A DNA stretch of 64,000 bases from Todiramphus chloris collaris (lineage: Eukaryota; Chordata; Aves; Coraciiformes; Alcedinidae), in assembly GCA_025345505.1 (NCBI GenBank), contig JANVCC010000012.1:12685970-12749969 (forward strand). Reading direction: 5' to 3'. The translations under genes and the position numbers were made by a program. This document shows positions 1 through 12,600 of this stretch, piece by piece. The notes under the pieces are model-generated. The model did not search any database. It saw only the letters and a list, made by a program, of their open reading frames with translations, and was not told the origin of the DNA. Numbering within the stretch: the first letter of the stretch is position 1; each line of letters opens with the position of its first letter.

Positions 1-1380
1 CAGATTAGAACTTCCCTAAACATATCCCTCATTGTGGGTTGCCTCATCTCACAGTGGAAATTGTGGCATGTTTAGGATGGTAGCTCTGAGTTGGTCTATT
101 GTGGAGTTGGAACATAGCAAGGAAACATCTGGAGCTATTGTCATGTCAGGTTCTAAAGTATGATTGACTAGCAAGCAGCTTTAGTGAAAATTACTTGGTA
201 CCTCTTCAGGTTGTTCAGGTTCTTTCTCAGTGAGATTATTTATTTATTGAAAATTACAAATTTATTCAAACTCTGTTGAAACATACGCCAATAAAGGAGA
301 CATGCGGTAAGCTACATGGAAAAAACAGTCTATGTAATGTGTGTTCTACCATTCACTTTCCATCTCATTTTTAGTTATAGTTAATATCCCTGATAAAGCA
401 AGAAGCATCGTACTTTCTTATGGGAAAGGTAATTGACTAATACTAGGCATGCTACATTCAGGCACTTTTATATAATTCACTGTTATCTTTTTTTAATGAG
501 GTTTGTCATAGCAGATAGAACAAAGACAGTGTCTTGGGATATGAAAAATTAAAGAGCAGGCCATAAAGTCATGGCTTTCAAGAAAACAATCAACATACAT
601 GGGTTGTCCAGGTAGGAAGAGAGCATCCTGAAATAAAGCTGGTGTTAATGTATTTTTTTAAAAAACGTTCAAGGTTGGTTTGTCTGAAACTCCAGATTTT
701 CTGCTGAATGTCATTGTCCATATAACCCAGAGTGAGTCATGACAGCCAAGCAGAGAGACAAACAAGGAACAGTGCAAAATCTCTATGTATGTATATATAG
801 GTATCTGTGCTATGAGAGAAGGCTCAATTCCTTCCTATGGATTATGGAGCCTATAGAGATGATGTTAAGCTGTTGCACAGGTGATTGCCTGGGTGCAGCA
901 CAGCAAAGGAGGAGGGAAAAGATGGAGCGATAGTGTCAAACTCTAAGCCCTTTCTAATCAAACAAGCTGAGACAAGCATGACAAGGCATCAAGCTGCCTT
1001 TACTAGAAGTGACTAACACATACTTTGTGATATCACAAGGGGCTTCATGGAGGTCAGTGAATGTCCTGCTTTCCTTCTGCTGACTGCACCAGGCTACTCT
1101 AAGCACTTGGCAACAATATCACTTTTTTCATTTTGTATGTTTATTTTTGCCATTGGAAGCCTTTTAAATATAATTTATATTTTCATAGTTTAAGACAAAA
1201 TCAAATATAAAGTTTTGTATTTTTCTAGGAAATTGAATAAGGGTCAGTAACAGGACATTCTACTTGAGTAATAAACATTTATGAAACGAGTATTCAGCAG
1301 AACTTAAACTGGTGTTAGTTTACAAATATGCATGCATTCATTTTATAGTACACTACTTGCTGTGAAGTTTGGGCAAAATG
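1..1380. other. non-coding AT-rich flank
   Basis: No gene or recognisable transposon is seen in this stretch. The longest reading frame (739-933, + strand) is 64 residues with no familiar motif and an ordinary chance composition. The sequence runs directly into the tail of the CR1 copy at 1381. Confidence 0.6.
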
Positions 1381-3500
1381 GAATCATAGAATCATAGAAT
1401 GTTACGGGTTGGAAGGGACCTAGAAAGATCATGTAGTCCAACCCCAATGCCAGAGCAGGGTCACCTAGATCAAGTCACACAGGAACGTGTCCAGGCGGGT
1501 TTTGAACACCTCCAGAGAAGGAGACTCCACAACCTCCCTGGGCAGCCCGTTCCAGTGCTCCATCACCCTCACTGTGAAAAAGTTTTTCCTTATGTTTACC
1601 CTAAACCTCTTGTGTTCCAACTTACTCCCATTGCCTCTTGTCCTAACATTGGATGACATTGAGAAGAGTCTGGCTCCATCCTCCGTACACTCGCCCTTAA
1701 CATATTTGTAGACATTAATGAGGTCCCCCCTCAATCTCCTCTTCTTCAGGCTAAAGAGACCCAGCTCTCTCAGCCTCTCCTCATAAGAGAGATGCTCCAC
1801 TCCCTTAATAATCTTGGTGGTCCTGTGCTGGACTCTCTCCAGTAGCTCTACGTCTTGAACTGGGGTGCCCAGAACTGGACACAGTATTCCAGGTGGGGCC
1901 TCACCAGCGCGGAGTAGAGGGGGGAGGAGAACGTCCCTCAACCTGCTGACCACACTTTTCTTAATGCATCCCAGGATGCCATTGGCCTTCTTGGCCGTGA
2001 GGGTGCGTTGTTGGCTCATGGTCATCCTCTTGTTCACAAGGACCCCTGGGTCTTTTTCCCCAGAGCTGCTCTCCAACAGATCAGTCCCCAGCCTCTACTG
2101 ATACATGGGGTTGTTCTTTCCCAGATGCAGCACTTTACACTTGCTCTTGTTAAATTGCATTCAATTTCTCCCCGCCCAGCTCTCCAGCCCGTCCAGGTCA
2201 TGCTGGATGACAGCACAGTCTTCTGGACTGTCAGCCATTCCTCCCATTTTTGTATCATGAGCAAACTTGTTGAGGGTATACTCTATCCCTTCGTCCAGGT
2301 CATTGATGAATATATTGAACAGTATTGGACCCAGCACTGACCCTTGGGGGACACCACTAGTCTCACAGGCCTCCAGCTAGACTCTGCTCCACTGACCACA
2401 ACTCTCTGGGCTCTGTCCTTCAGCCAGTTCCCAACCCACCTCACTGCACAATCACCCAATCTGCACTTCTTAAGCTTGTCTGTGAGGATACCATGGTAGA
2501 CAGTATCGAAAGCCTTGCTGAAGTCAAGAAATACCACATCCACTGCTCTCCCCTCATCTATCCAACTACTTGTGCCATCATAAAAGGCTATGTGATTAGT
2601 CAAGCATGATTTCCCCTTATGGAATCCATGTCGACTACTTGTTATAAGCCGCCTTTCCTCCACAGTCTTTGAGATGGTGGCAAGAACAAGCTGTTCCATC
2701 ACCTTTCCAGGGATGGAGGTGAGGCTGACCAGACTATAGTTACCCGGGTACTCCTTTTTTCCCTTTTTGATTATTGGGATGACATTGGCCTTCCTCCAGT
2801 CCTCAGGCACCTCTCCTGATCTCCAAGACCTCTCAAAGATTATGGAGAGTGGCCTAGCAATGACCTCTACCATCTCCCTCATCACTCACAGGTGTATCCC
2901 ATTGGGGCCCATGGACTTGTGGATGTCCAGATTGTTCAACTGATCTCTAACCCAAGCTTCTTTGACAGAGGTAGAAAATTCCTCCCTCCAGACTTCCTCT
3001 GCGGTCTTGAAGGCCTGGGACTCCTGGTAGCCGGCTGAGTAGTAAAGACCAAGGTGAAGGTGGCATTCAGTAATTCATCCTTCTCTCTATCCTCGGTCAC
3101 CAGCGCACCCACTTCATTCAGCAGCGGGCCCACATTTCCTCTAGACTTCCTTTTGCCTCCAACATACTTGAAAAAGCTTTTCCTGTTGTCCTTGACCTCC
3201 CTCGCCTGGTTTAGCTCTAGAGAGGCCTTAGCTTTCCTTATTGCATCTCTGCATCTTCTGACAACTGCCCTGTATTCTTCCCAGGTGGCCTGCCCCTCCT
3301 TCCATGTTCTGTATAATTCCTTCTTCTGCTTAAGTTTATGTAGTAGCTCCCTGCTCAGCCATTCAGGTCTCCTAAGTCTCTTACTTGATTTCCTACTCTT
3401 TGGGATGCACTTATCTTGATCCTGGAGGAAATGGTGCTTCAATATTAGCCAGCTTTCTTGGGCCCCCTTACCTTCTAGGGCCCAAGAGGAACTACTAATG
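1381..3500 (-). mobile_element. CR1 LINE, 5'-truncated, 3' end intact
   Basis: This is a chicken-repeat-1 (CR1) non-LTR retrotransposon copy. The low-coordinate edge is the element's 3' end, showing the CR1 tail of repeated GAATCATA units followed by the conserved GGTTGGAAGGGACCT block. CR1 proteins are matched on the minus strand from about 3496 down to 1465, in the order: segment upstream of the reverse transcriptase (3442-2936), reverse transcriptase (2885-2160), C-terminal region (2076-1465). The endonuclease half of ORF2 and all of ORF1 are absent. The copy is about 2.1 kb, against roughly 4.5 kb for a full CR1, which is the 5' truncation usual for LINEs. The 5' edge is set by the last CR1-like residues (ALEGKGAQESWLILKHH) and may be off by some tens of bases. 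No target duplication is evident, as is common for CR1. Confidence 0.95.
1465..3496 (-). pseudogene. CR1 ORF2 remnant (reverse transcriptase and C-terminus)
   Basis: Decayed coding remnant of the CR1 ORF2 protein, which nicks DNA and copies its own RNA into the genome. Reverse-transcriptase motif A is readable as FLDFSKAFDTV (about 2499-2531), preceded by PGNYSLVSLTSIPGKVMEQ. The INDLDEGIE block follows about 2281-2310. The catalytic box normally FADD reads FAHD at 2254-2265, so one of the paired aspartates is replaced. The frame is broken by a shift near 2950, a stop near 2888 (HL*VMRE), a shift near 2340, and stops near 2161 and 2096. The last 200 residues (2076-1465) are open and end at the native CR1 terminus, FLCDLI-stop. 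The copy cannot encode a working enzyme. Confidence 0.9.
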
Positions 3501-6500
3501 GATGAAGTAGGAAGCCTTAAAACAGAAAGTCTGGGAAGAAATCATGGCAAACCATGTTTGTCAGAACATACATTTTTATTGGGAAAAGTAGTTGTCTTGT
3601 TGAGGAGAGGAGGAACACATTGCTTCTGGTTGTTAGGAATGATACAATAGGATGGTTTATATTTTTTTAATTGTAATAATTTTTCTGTGTATATTTGAAA
3701 TGTGTTCCATAAAAACCACTTGAAAATAATTCTGATATAAGGTTTGAGATAAGACAACCACCTATTATTTCTTTTTCTCAGAATTTCAAAGAAAACTAAT
3801 CCATTGAAAATGTAGTTCAGGTTATTAATAAATTTTATTGATTCCCTTGAAATAGCAATCAACTGTTACAATTATCTGAACTTTTTTTTTTTTCACAAGT
3901 CCAAGTTAAATTATGAAATTTTGTGCAATGGCATAAAAACAACGAGATTATTTAACAAAAAATAGTAGGAGGTAATGCAGTATTGAATTCCAGTGTGATT
4001 ACACTTCTACAGTGCCTAGAGAAGCTGTTAGCTCTCCTTCACAGTAAGATTCCACTAAAAAGCAATTGTTCTTGCTATCATCTGACTATTGTCATGTTAT
4101 CTGTAGTTCAGGGCAAACTTAAAAGAACTGAAAATTTATTAATTTTTAACTAGGTGGACTGCTTTATTCATTCATGACTTTGTTTCACTCTGTCACTGTT
4201 AAGTAATTCATGTGGAAGAAACCTGCATTTCAAAGTAGGTCATGCTATTCTCATACAGGTACAAAGGTACATGTTTTGTATGGGTTTAGTATTGAAGACA
4301 ATTATGTTAAAATGATACTGCTAATACCACAGTCCTAGAGTAGGTGCTTCACTTTGGATAGCTCATACCTACAAATGCTGTTGTTTTCAGTGAGGAGAAC
4401 TGATGATTCATTTCAAACTGTGCTTGAGTAAGACCATTCAGCAGAGTTGCTTTCTCATTGTAAATGTATTATGTGTTTGAAACATCTAAAAATTTCCTTT
4501 CTGGTAAGTCTAGCCTTGAGATGCAGGGAAAATACTGGTCTTGTGCTAAGTCTCCAGAATTAAGAACTCTAGGGAGAGAAAAGGTTTGATGTTTTGGTTG
4601 GTTAGTTGGTTTTAGTTGTACTCTATGACTCAGTCTTTCACTAACAGCTAGATGAGGAAGAAATACACATTCTGCAGTACTTTAAGACTTTTTCCCATTC
4701 CCTTCCTTCAGTATAGGTTGACAAGGTGAAAGATGTAACAAGGTATGGTAGTTGCCCTTAACTGAACAGCATATTGTTAGTTGTTCCTGGGCTAAGAAAT
4801 TTGAGAAATGTCTTAAAAGCTTAAAAACCAAGAGGTATTATTCAACTTCAAGGTACCGACAATTGTTATCAACAGAAGAGACCTCTGTCTCCTGCACATA
4901 AATTCCTACATGGCTGTAGACAGGTGCAACAACCATCCTCCTCAAAAATATTGATGCTGAAGATTTTATATCCAAGTTTCAAACTCTGTCAAGGAAAACT
5001 TTGGGCTTATTTAAACTAAGAATCATGGGAGTGTAGTTTTCTGATAGAGACAGTTGCAGCTGTTAGTAATATATAGGAATTCTTGGAAGTGAATTACCGT
5101 GACACACTTTGTCATGTAATTTTAAAAGCATCTGATTCTCTTAATTGTTTGCTTACATCAAATCTGGTTTGTTAACATTGCAATAACTGAAAACATTGCA
5201 ATTCCTTTCTTTTTCTACCTGCAATTATTAAAAATAGTTTATTGTAATTTCTCTTTTATTAGGTTGATTTCATTAATATGTTCACTGAACATAGCTCTTA
5301 TTTTCTCTCCCATTTATCTGATGTTAATTTCTAGGCTAAATTTAGTATGAAGACTTTAAATCTTGTCTCTCTCTCTTATCGGAAAGGTCAGGCATCAAGT
5401 TCCATCACACTCTAGAGAGCAGAATAATGTGCTATGTATGCTTTGTCCACAGTCCTTCACTGCTGTGATGAATTCTCAAAGATGACTCACATGTGAGAGT
5501 AATTTCTGTTTACATTTACTTCAGTCAAAGCAAAGGCGAACTTCTTGCTTTTTTTCCCCCTTCTTCTCCCCCCCTTTTCCCCCTCCCCCTGTTTCTTTCT
5601 TGGTGGACTTTATTATGTGTTTGTGGATTATTTTGGGGGTTTGATTTCTTTTTTATTATAGTTTATTATATTTTTATATATTACATTTTTATTAGTTTTA
5701 GAATAAGTAATACAGTGCTGTATATTTTGTTAATTTTGGGGGGAAGCTGTAATACCTGCTAAACCAGTCTCTGACTTACAGGAGCATGATAACCTAATCT
5801 AAAAATGAATGATTAAAGTTGCCTGTGTATATGAAAAATAAGCAAAGATGGTGCTGATATGATAATTTCCACTTAATTGAGATACAGATGGCAAACCCAT
5901 TTAATCTACACAAATTATTTCATTTCAGCTACTGTTAAATCTGAAGTTTGTAATTTTGTAACTTTACTGAAATAGTGTTATGACAGGTTCTTGTGTAGTG
6001 TTACATTTTTTACTTTGTACATTTTGAGCTTCTGATGGTTAATTCCACCTTAAGGTGTAGCTTCTCTTAAGAACACAAAGGAAAACAGTCATATACCTAT
6101 TGATAAATTGTGCATACTGTGTAGCTTTCTGCACTGAACCTGAAGTCATGTGTAACAAAAACTCACACAGCAAGATTTAGAAAAAAAAAGCAAAAAACAC
6201 CCCATGTAACACCAGCAAATATTCTGAGAGAGTTCATAAATATAAACACTTTTTTTCAGTCATAGCTGACCTTTCAGTGTTGGTTTTTTTCAGACAGAAG
6301 ATAATCTATTACCATTTTTTTCGTATATCTTTGGTTATTTAGCTGTTTATTTTAACAGATGCAGAGTTATTTAATTGCCATTAGCCTTATGACTTAAGTC
6401 TGTTTCTACTGCAAGAAGTTTCATCTCTCTATTAAGATTCAATAGTTTTAAAAGTGTAACTTAGCTTCAGTAGAATCATTTACTGTTGGTTACTTAACCT

Positions 6501-6595
6501 GAGCGAGGAGTCTTCATACTGACCCTGAAGTATTTTTTTTTTTCTAATGGTTGTTAGGAATTTTCCATTGATACATTGTTCCCTATTAAATTGCT
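3501..6595. other. non-coding AT-rich interval
   Basis: No gene is recognised. The interval contains a short T-run near 3882-3892 and a C/T-only tract at about 5549-5590. Reading frames at 3542-3862 (-) and 5493-5762 (+) are low-complexity or chance; the latter simply translates the pyrimidine tract. Confidence 0.6.
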
Positions 6596-7080
6596 TGGAG
6601 CTCCAACCAAAGTTGTCTTGAACACTTCCAGGGATGGGTCATCCACAGCTTTTCTGGGAAACCCATTCAAGTATCTCACCACCTTTGCTGTAAAAAGATT
6701 CTTCTTAAAGTCCTATCTAAACCTACCTTCTTTTAGTTAAAAACTGTTGCCCCCTATCCTGTCACTGCAGGCCCTGGAAAGAAGTCTTTCCTCATCTTTC
6801 TTGTAAGTCTCATTTAAGTAGTGGAAGGCCACAATAAGATCTCCCTGGAGTCTTCTTTTCTCCAGACTGAACAACCCCAGTTCTCTCAGCCTTTCTTCAT
6901 GGGGTAGATGTTCCCAGCTCCTGATCATCTTTGTGGCCTCTTCTGGACCTGATTGAACTGGAGGCCCCAGAGCTGGATGTAGAACCACAGGTGGAGTCTC
7001 ACCAGTGCAGAACAGAGGGAAAGAATCATTGCTCTTTCCTCAACTTGCTAGCCATGGTTTTTTTACTTCTTTTTATGTGT
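6596..7080 (-). mobile_element. CR1 LINE fragment (ORF2 C-terminal part)
   Basis: Minus-strand CR1 piece. The translated segment at 6988-6737 contains the CR1 C-terminal signature [25 protein letters not shown], also seen in the larger copy at 1381-3500. Toward lower coordinates the sequence continues into CR1-like DNA corresponding to the last ORF2 codons (ACTTCCAGGGATGG and AAACCCATTC-like blocks). The element's terminal ATTCTATGATT-type tail is not seen, so the 3' end is lost or decayed, and the 5' side is truncated near 7080. The copy is more diverged than the one at 1381 and both edges are approximate. Confidence 0.88.
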
Positions 7081-8405
7081 CTTCTCAATATGAATCACAA
7101 TGATGTTAAGGAGAAAAACCAACCTGATGCATAAGTAAACTACAGGAATACTCTTTGCAAAACTTTTCAGAAGAAATGTCATGTAGTGTTGCTAACTATA
7201 TAGAAATATTCCCCAAAATACTAATTTTAAGTAGAATATTTCAAATTTTGATAACATCAGCAAGAGTTTCTTATAGAAGAGCAATCATACAGAGAAAGAG
7301 AGGTGATTTGTTGTATCACTGTTCTGCACAATGCATTTTTATGTTTTTGTCATAAGGATATGACTAATGAGCATGATTTAAAGATATGCCAATAAGGAAA
7401 TGAAACCAAGTGTGAGATATGTAACTGGTGTGGGTTTCCTGTGCTACAGTTGTTAGTAGAATATCATCAATGTGCTTTTTGACCACAACAGAATTTTTTT
7501 TTATTTTATTTTCAAATTTAGTTTTTGTTAGCACAAAGATGTAGTCATGAACTGGAGCTGGCTGAGTCAAGTAATTATTTTGATTTTTCATATTTCTTTT
7601 GTAGGATAATTCAGGTTGTAGGAGACTGTTAGAGTTTTTAGGTTTAAAGTATGGTCAACCTGACATCAGGCCAGGTTGGTCAGGGATTTATCCACATAGG
7701 TCTTTTAAAATCTCCAGGGATAGAGCTTGCAAAAATTATCTGGGCAGTTGACTCTCTTAATTTTGGACTCTTGCCTTCTGCTAGGCACTCATATTACAAG
7801 ATAGTCTCTCATAGTTCAGAATGAGATAATGCATTAGTTAAAAACTATACCTGATGTACACCCCAAAAGAAAAAAAAAAAAAACCACAACAAAAAAACCC
7901 CGAACAAATAAACGAACAACAAAAACAACAAAAAAACACACAATGAAACTGAAACAACTAAAGAATCAAAAACACATGCAAAGTTAAGTCAGTTTATATC
8001 AGGCTTGGTTGATAAAACTCATCTGCAGTAAAATACCAGAAAAGAATTAATATAAATAAAAATAAGTAAATTTGCTGTTTCCTTAAAAAACCTATATGAT
8101 GAAACCAAGAGAGAGTTTAATATTCAAGTAGTTCAACTTTCTGCAATTTGTTATTTTATTTGTCATGTGTGTGCTTTTCTTTTATCTAATGATACACGGA
8201 AGATTTTTCTTTTTTCCTTAAGACAAGTTATTGCTTATGTTAAAGGCTAGTAGAATTAAGATTCTGATGTGAATAAAAACCTGTTGGACCCCTCCATTTT
8301 AATTTTGTTGACATATAAAGGTATTTCATTACAATACCTTCATAATTTCTGATATGAAATGTGGATTTTTAAAATAAATTACAGTTCTGATTTCTCTAAT
8401 ATATT
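7081..8405. other. non-coding AT-rich interval
   Basis: No gene is recognised. An A-rich tract with interspersed C (about 7867-7945) is low-complexity. Reading frames of 66 and 75 residues here have no recognisable features. Confidence 0.6.
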
Positions 8406-9140
8406 AGTGGTGTCTTGGTTTGAAAGACAGGTGCCTGCCAAGGAAGGCAGGAGCCCCCCTTGGAATGAAAAATGCAACCCCCTCCCCTCCGGATGCTTAT
8501 AATTTTGAAATTAAGGGGCTTTCAGGCAAAGGTGAAGAATAGGAATAACCGTTCTTTACTAAATATATATATATATATATATATATAACAAGGCAAACAA
8601 ACAACAGTAACTAGGGCAGTAACAACAAACAGCCAGGAACCCAGTGCCAACCTCTCTCGGCTGCACTCACTCTCCCCTTTGATGCAGTTCCATTCCCAGC
8701 CGGCAGGGCCGCGGGCGGCTCCCGGTGAGCAGGGAGGGCGCGATGGTCTCCTCCCGCTCCGGAGCCAGCTCAGTTCTCACGTGGCAATGGCCGACAAAAA
8801 GCCCGCTTCACAAACCCCCTTGGGCAGCTGATCCCGGTGCCCATCAGGATCCCCGGGAGACAGCAGGGGTAGAAGGAGAGCAGGAAACGGAGTGGGGACG
8901 ACTTCTCTCCGCCACAAGAGCAACTTCTCTCTCCTTCGAATGCAAGGCGAAAAAAAAAAAAAGAGCCCTAAGGGCTCCACCCAACCCCCTTTATTCGGTG
9001 GCTGGCAGGACCCTTCCCCCTGTGGCCAGGTCTTTTTGTCTCACTTAAGTACAGCAATTTATCTCTTTGACGAACAAGTATGGGAAAATTCTTTAAGAGA
9101 AGAAGGAAAACGGAAGAACTCCCCAAACTGCAACAAGTGG
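8406..9140 (-). mobile_element. solo LTR of an avian endogenous retrovirus (5-bp target duplication)
   Basis: The LTR itself spans 8411-9135 (725 bp). It begins TGTCTTGG and ends GCAACA on the + strand, and both sides carry the same 5 bases, AGTGG (8406-8410 and 9136-9140), which is a target-site duplication. A 5-bp duplication fits ERVL-type integration. The minus orientation is inferred: read that way, a GAATAAAG box at about 8990-8996 can serve as a TATA-like element, an AGTAAA signal lies at 8555-8560, and the end reads AAACCAAGACA, like other bird ERVL LTRs. No internal retroviral genes accompany it, so it is a solo LTR, a fossil. The intact duplication suggests a comparatively recent insertion. 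The first 60 bases match an LTR type I recall as common in songbirds, from memory only. Confidence 0.85.
8563..8587. repeat. (AT)n microsatellite inside the LTR
   Basis: About a dozen uninterrupted AT units lie within the solo LTR at 8411-9135. Such tracts are typically length-variable between individuals. Confidence 0.9.
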
Positions 9141-9474
9141 TTAAAGTAACACCTTTGAAAACACACTGTGTGATAGCGAAGAATTTTAGAGAATTTTCAA
9201 GAATGCTTTAGATTTCATAATTCCTTTGATCGCTGGAGTAAATACATTATTTTTAATTCCATGAAGTGTAGCTAGCTCTATCAATAAAACTACTATCAAA
9301 ACCCAGTTTTAAAGTTGATACATATTAATACCTCGTTTATTTAACTGAAAGAATGAATGACAGTAATTACTGAGTAACAAGCTTAGACTTTCACTAGCTA
9401 GCTTATATGACTTTGTAAAATAGGGCAATAATAAGCACCATCATACTTCATCCTTTGAAAATAACCTAACCTAA
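9141..9474. other. non-coding interval before the gap
   Basis: AT-rich sequence without a recognised feature, ending at the run of undetermined bases. Confidence 0.6.
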
Positions 9475-9574
9475 NNNNNNNNNNNNNNNNNNNNNNNNNN
9501 NNNNNNNNNNNNNNNNNNNNNNNNNNNNNNNNNNNNNNNNNNNNNNNNNNNNNNNNNNNNNNNNNNNNNNNNNN
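9475..9574. other. assembly gap (100 N)
   Basis: Exactly 100 undetermined bases, the usual placeholder for a gap of unknown length. The true distance between the flanks cannot be read from this window. Confidence 0.98.
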
Positions 9575-9615
<41 letters not shown>

Positions 9616-9620
9616 GGGGG
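9575..9620. repeat. T40 followed by G6 at the gap edge
   Basis: Forty consecutive T and then six G directly abut the gap. This is by far the longest homopolymer in the window. It may be a genuine poly(A) tail of a minus-strand insertion lying in the gap, or a sequencing/assembly artefact at a contig end. Confidence 0.9.
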
Positions 9621-12600
9621 GATAGAAATCTTAACTCATATTACTTCTTCCAATTAGAAAATATCACAAAAATCATGAATCACACAATTTTAGTCATTCA
9701 AAAGGACCCATCCTTACCATCATAGGAATCCAGCAATGATGTTGTCAGTAAGTATCCAGTTATAAGAGCCTACAGTTGTATTGTTGCAGTAAAGCTTCTG
9801 TCCATAATTTTTAACAGTACCAGTTATTGTTTGGAGAAATCTTTTATAGCTCTTAATTAAGTATATATGTAAAAATAAATGTCATATATTTTAATAATTT
9901 GTAGTGATAATGTTGTAGCACTGGTTGTTTAAGGATATAGACAAGGAAAGGTTTGTTATGAAGCAAAATGTATTTTATTATATGAATGGGTGAAGAATTG
10001 TTGAAGATCTTTGTCCCTGTCACATCATGTGGGGAAGTACATCACCTGGAGGATAGTGTATGTAACTCAGGGATGTACTGGAAAATAAAATAAATTGTTA
10101 AGAACTTAACCCAAATTCAATGGAGACAATAATTAAGCTGAACTGTTATGAAACTATTCCATTTATATTGGGCTTTATAATTCAAAAGTAACCATAGTCA
10201 AATTTACAGTTCCTGAAGAGAACTTTATTACTGTAAGGAAGACTTTCTTGTCCCTAAGAAACAAAGTTTTCCCATTCTTCAACATGCAGAAGCTTACTTA
10301 CCTTGAATATTGTATATGTTACAGTTACATGCTTCTTCTGTTTACACAAATATTTCTGAATGTCATTTTTCTGCACATGGTATTTTTTAATATCTTACTT
10401 TCTCTAATGAATTATTATCTTTAACTATATGCCTAGGCTTCTGTTTTAGAATACATGACTTAAAACTATAAAATTATGCAGATGGATGGAAGTTATGGGT
10501 GACTGGCAGGACAGAGAAATTAGGGTTGTTCTTTGTTTCAAATGGGATCAATGAATAATTTTTTTGTGGTAAGCACTAGCACATTTGTAGATAAATTTCC
10601 TTGGCTACAACTGTCTTTCCAAAAGCATTTTAAGATATGAGTTAACTTTGTTTTAAGGGTAAAAAACCCCCCACTTTTGGGGTCTTTTGAATAGGATATT
10701 CTAGTACCTTCTTCAGGACTCGTGCTCAAGGATGGACCATTGAGATAGCAGTCAGATTCTGTGGGGTTTGTTAGATTTGCTTTACTTCTGAGGTTGACAT
10801 CCAAAGGGATTAATGTGTCAGCTCAGAAGCTAATCACAGGTGAATTGACCCATACATAGCTATACTCAGAATCTTAAAGAAGGGTTGAATTGCTTCCACT
10901 AGGAAAAAAAACAAAAACAAAAAAACAACAAAAAAAATCCATCTCTTTTTGGCAAATTTTCCTCTTCACTTTTGAGTTGTTATTGAGCTTCTCAATTTTA
11001 TGATCTCTGTGAATAGGAAGTACTTCCTCTAGTTGCTTTTCAAGATGACTGCTCTTGACAATCAAATTCCTCAAAAATCTTTTGAATATATTTAAATCTT
11101 TACAGTTTCAAGAAAATCTGAATATTTCCAGTGAATTGTATTGCACTTTGTTCTTTTACTTCAGGAGAAAAAAAAGAATGGAAAATTACTCAGTTCTAGT
11201 CTGTAAGGATTATCCATATATATTAAAGTAGCTTGAACTTTTATATACTTTCACCTAATAACTGATTGCCTTTATTAAGCACCAAAAGTTCAATGGTTGA
11301 ACTGCATTTTTTCATGAGATTCCCTAGAGGTATCAAAATTTGGACATGTCATGGCTCCTGTGTCATTCTTGCTCTGTGCAAGGAGTGTAGTAATTTCCTG
11401 CTGGACTAATTTTGCTAGCACAGTTTCAGTTTCTCTTCTACCATCTCTTCCTATCTTTGTCTTTTCAATTCTCTGGTCAGGAAATGGTTCCTGATCCAAA
11501 TTTTCAACAGACTAAACAAAGAATGAGAGGAGATGATGAATTGTATTAGTCTTGAGAAAGTGCCTTGTTCAGTAACGGTTGAGCCCCTCAGTTTTCATCT
11601 CTTTTCAGTAGGAGCTCTATTGTGTTTTGACATTTATTAGTGCATATCAAAAAATTTATTAAGTGGTGATGTTAGGGTTAATTTACTTCTGCCTACAGTT
11701 CAACTAGATTATAGATGAATGTTCAACTTCCACACTTTTCAGGTATTTACTTAATGTTTTAAAGTTTCTAATGTTTAGGGAGGGGCTAGGTTTCCTTCAG
11801 AGTTTGCAAAACAGCACCTCCAGATTTAAATCAGGGGAGATGTGGACTGATTCCAACTCACTGCTTTAAAAAGAAAATGTTGATTTTGATGTCAAATGTA
11901 AGAAGTCAGTACATGACTTCTGAAATTCTCATTTTGACCATCAAAGAGGATTTTTCTATTTGTTTGTTTTTCTGTACATGGCTATATACCTTTTAATTTA
12001 TTTTACTGTATTGCACTGCACAACCCTGATAGGCTGACTGAGAACTTTTTCTGAAGTAATCAAACATTCCTGTAATGTTATGATTTTAGGAGAGATTCTA
12101 TTATATGGCATCATGTTTATTTCTTCTGTTCAGTGTAGTGTATATTTGTGCCTTGAAGTATATCAGTAGAACAAAAATAACACAATGAGATAACCTGTTT
12201 GATTGGTGGTGGAGAGGGTTGATGAGTCTGTAGTCAGGCAGACTGCTTGGTATATTTGGCATTTCTACAAAATCATTTATTAAATTAATAGCCACATCAT
12301 TTTCAATCCCATAAAATTTGGCCTCAGTTTTAAATTTATGTTATGGTCACAGGGAGGAGTAATTTACTTTTCTGATGTTTGACTTTTATAAATGTACCAT
12401 AATTCAATGCTGTGACCATGCAGTGCTATATTACTAAGGAATGAAGGTAAGTAAGCGCCCTTTATCTGAAGACAGGTTCTACAAAATACTCTGAGACAAA
12501 ATTTAAATATTAAAAGTTAACATGCTATATATCATTTTGATGTTAGGTGCTTCTCAGTTTAAATATCTCAGATAGAAGATGCGTCTCAACTATTTTCGAT

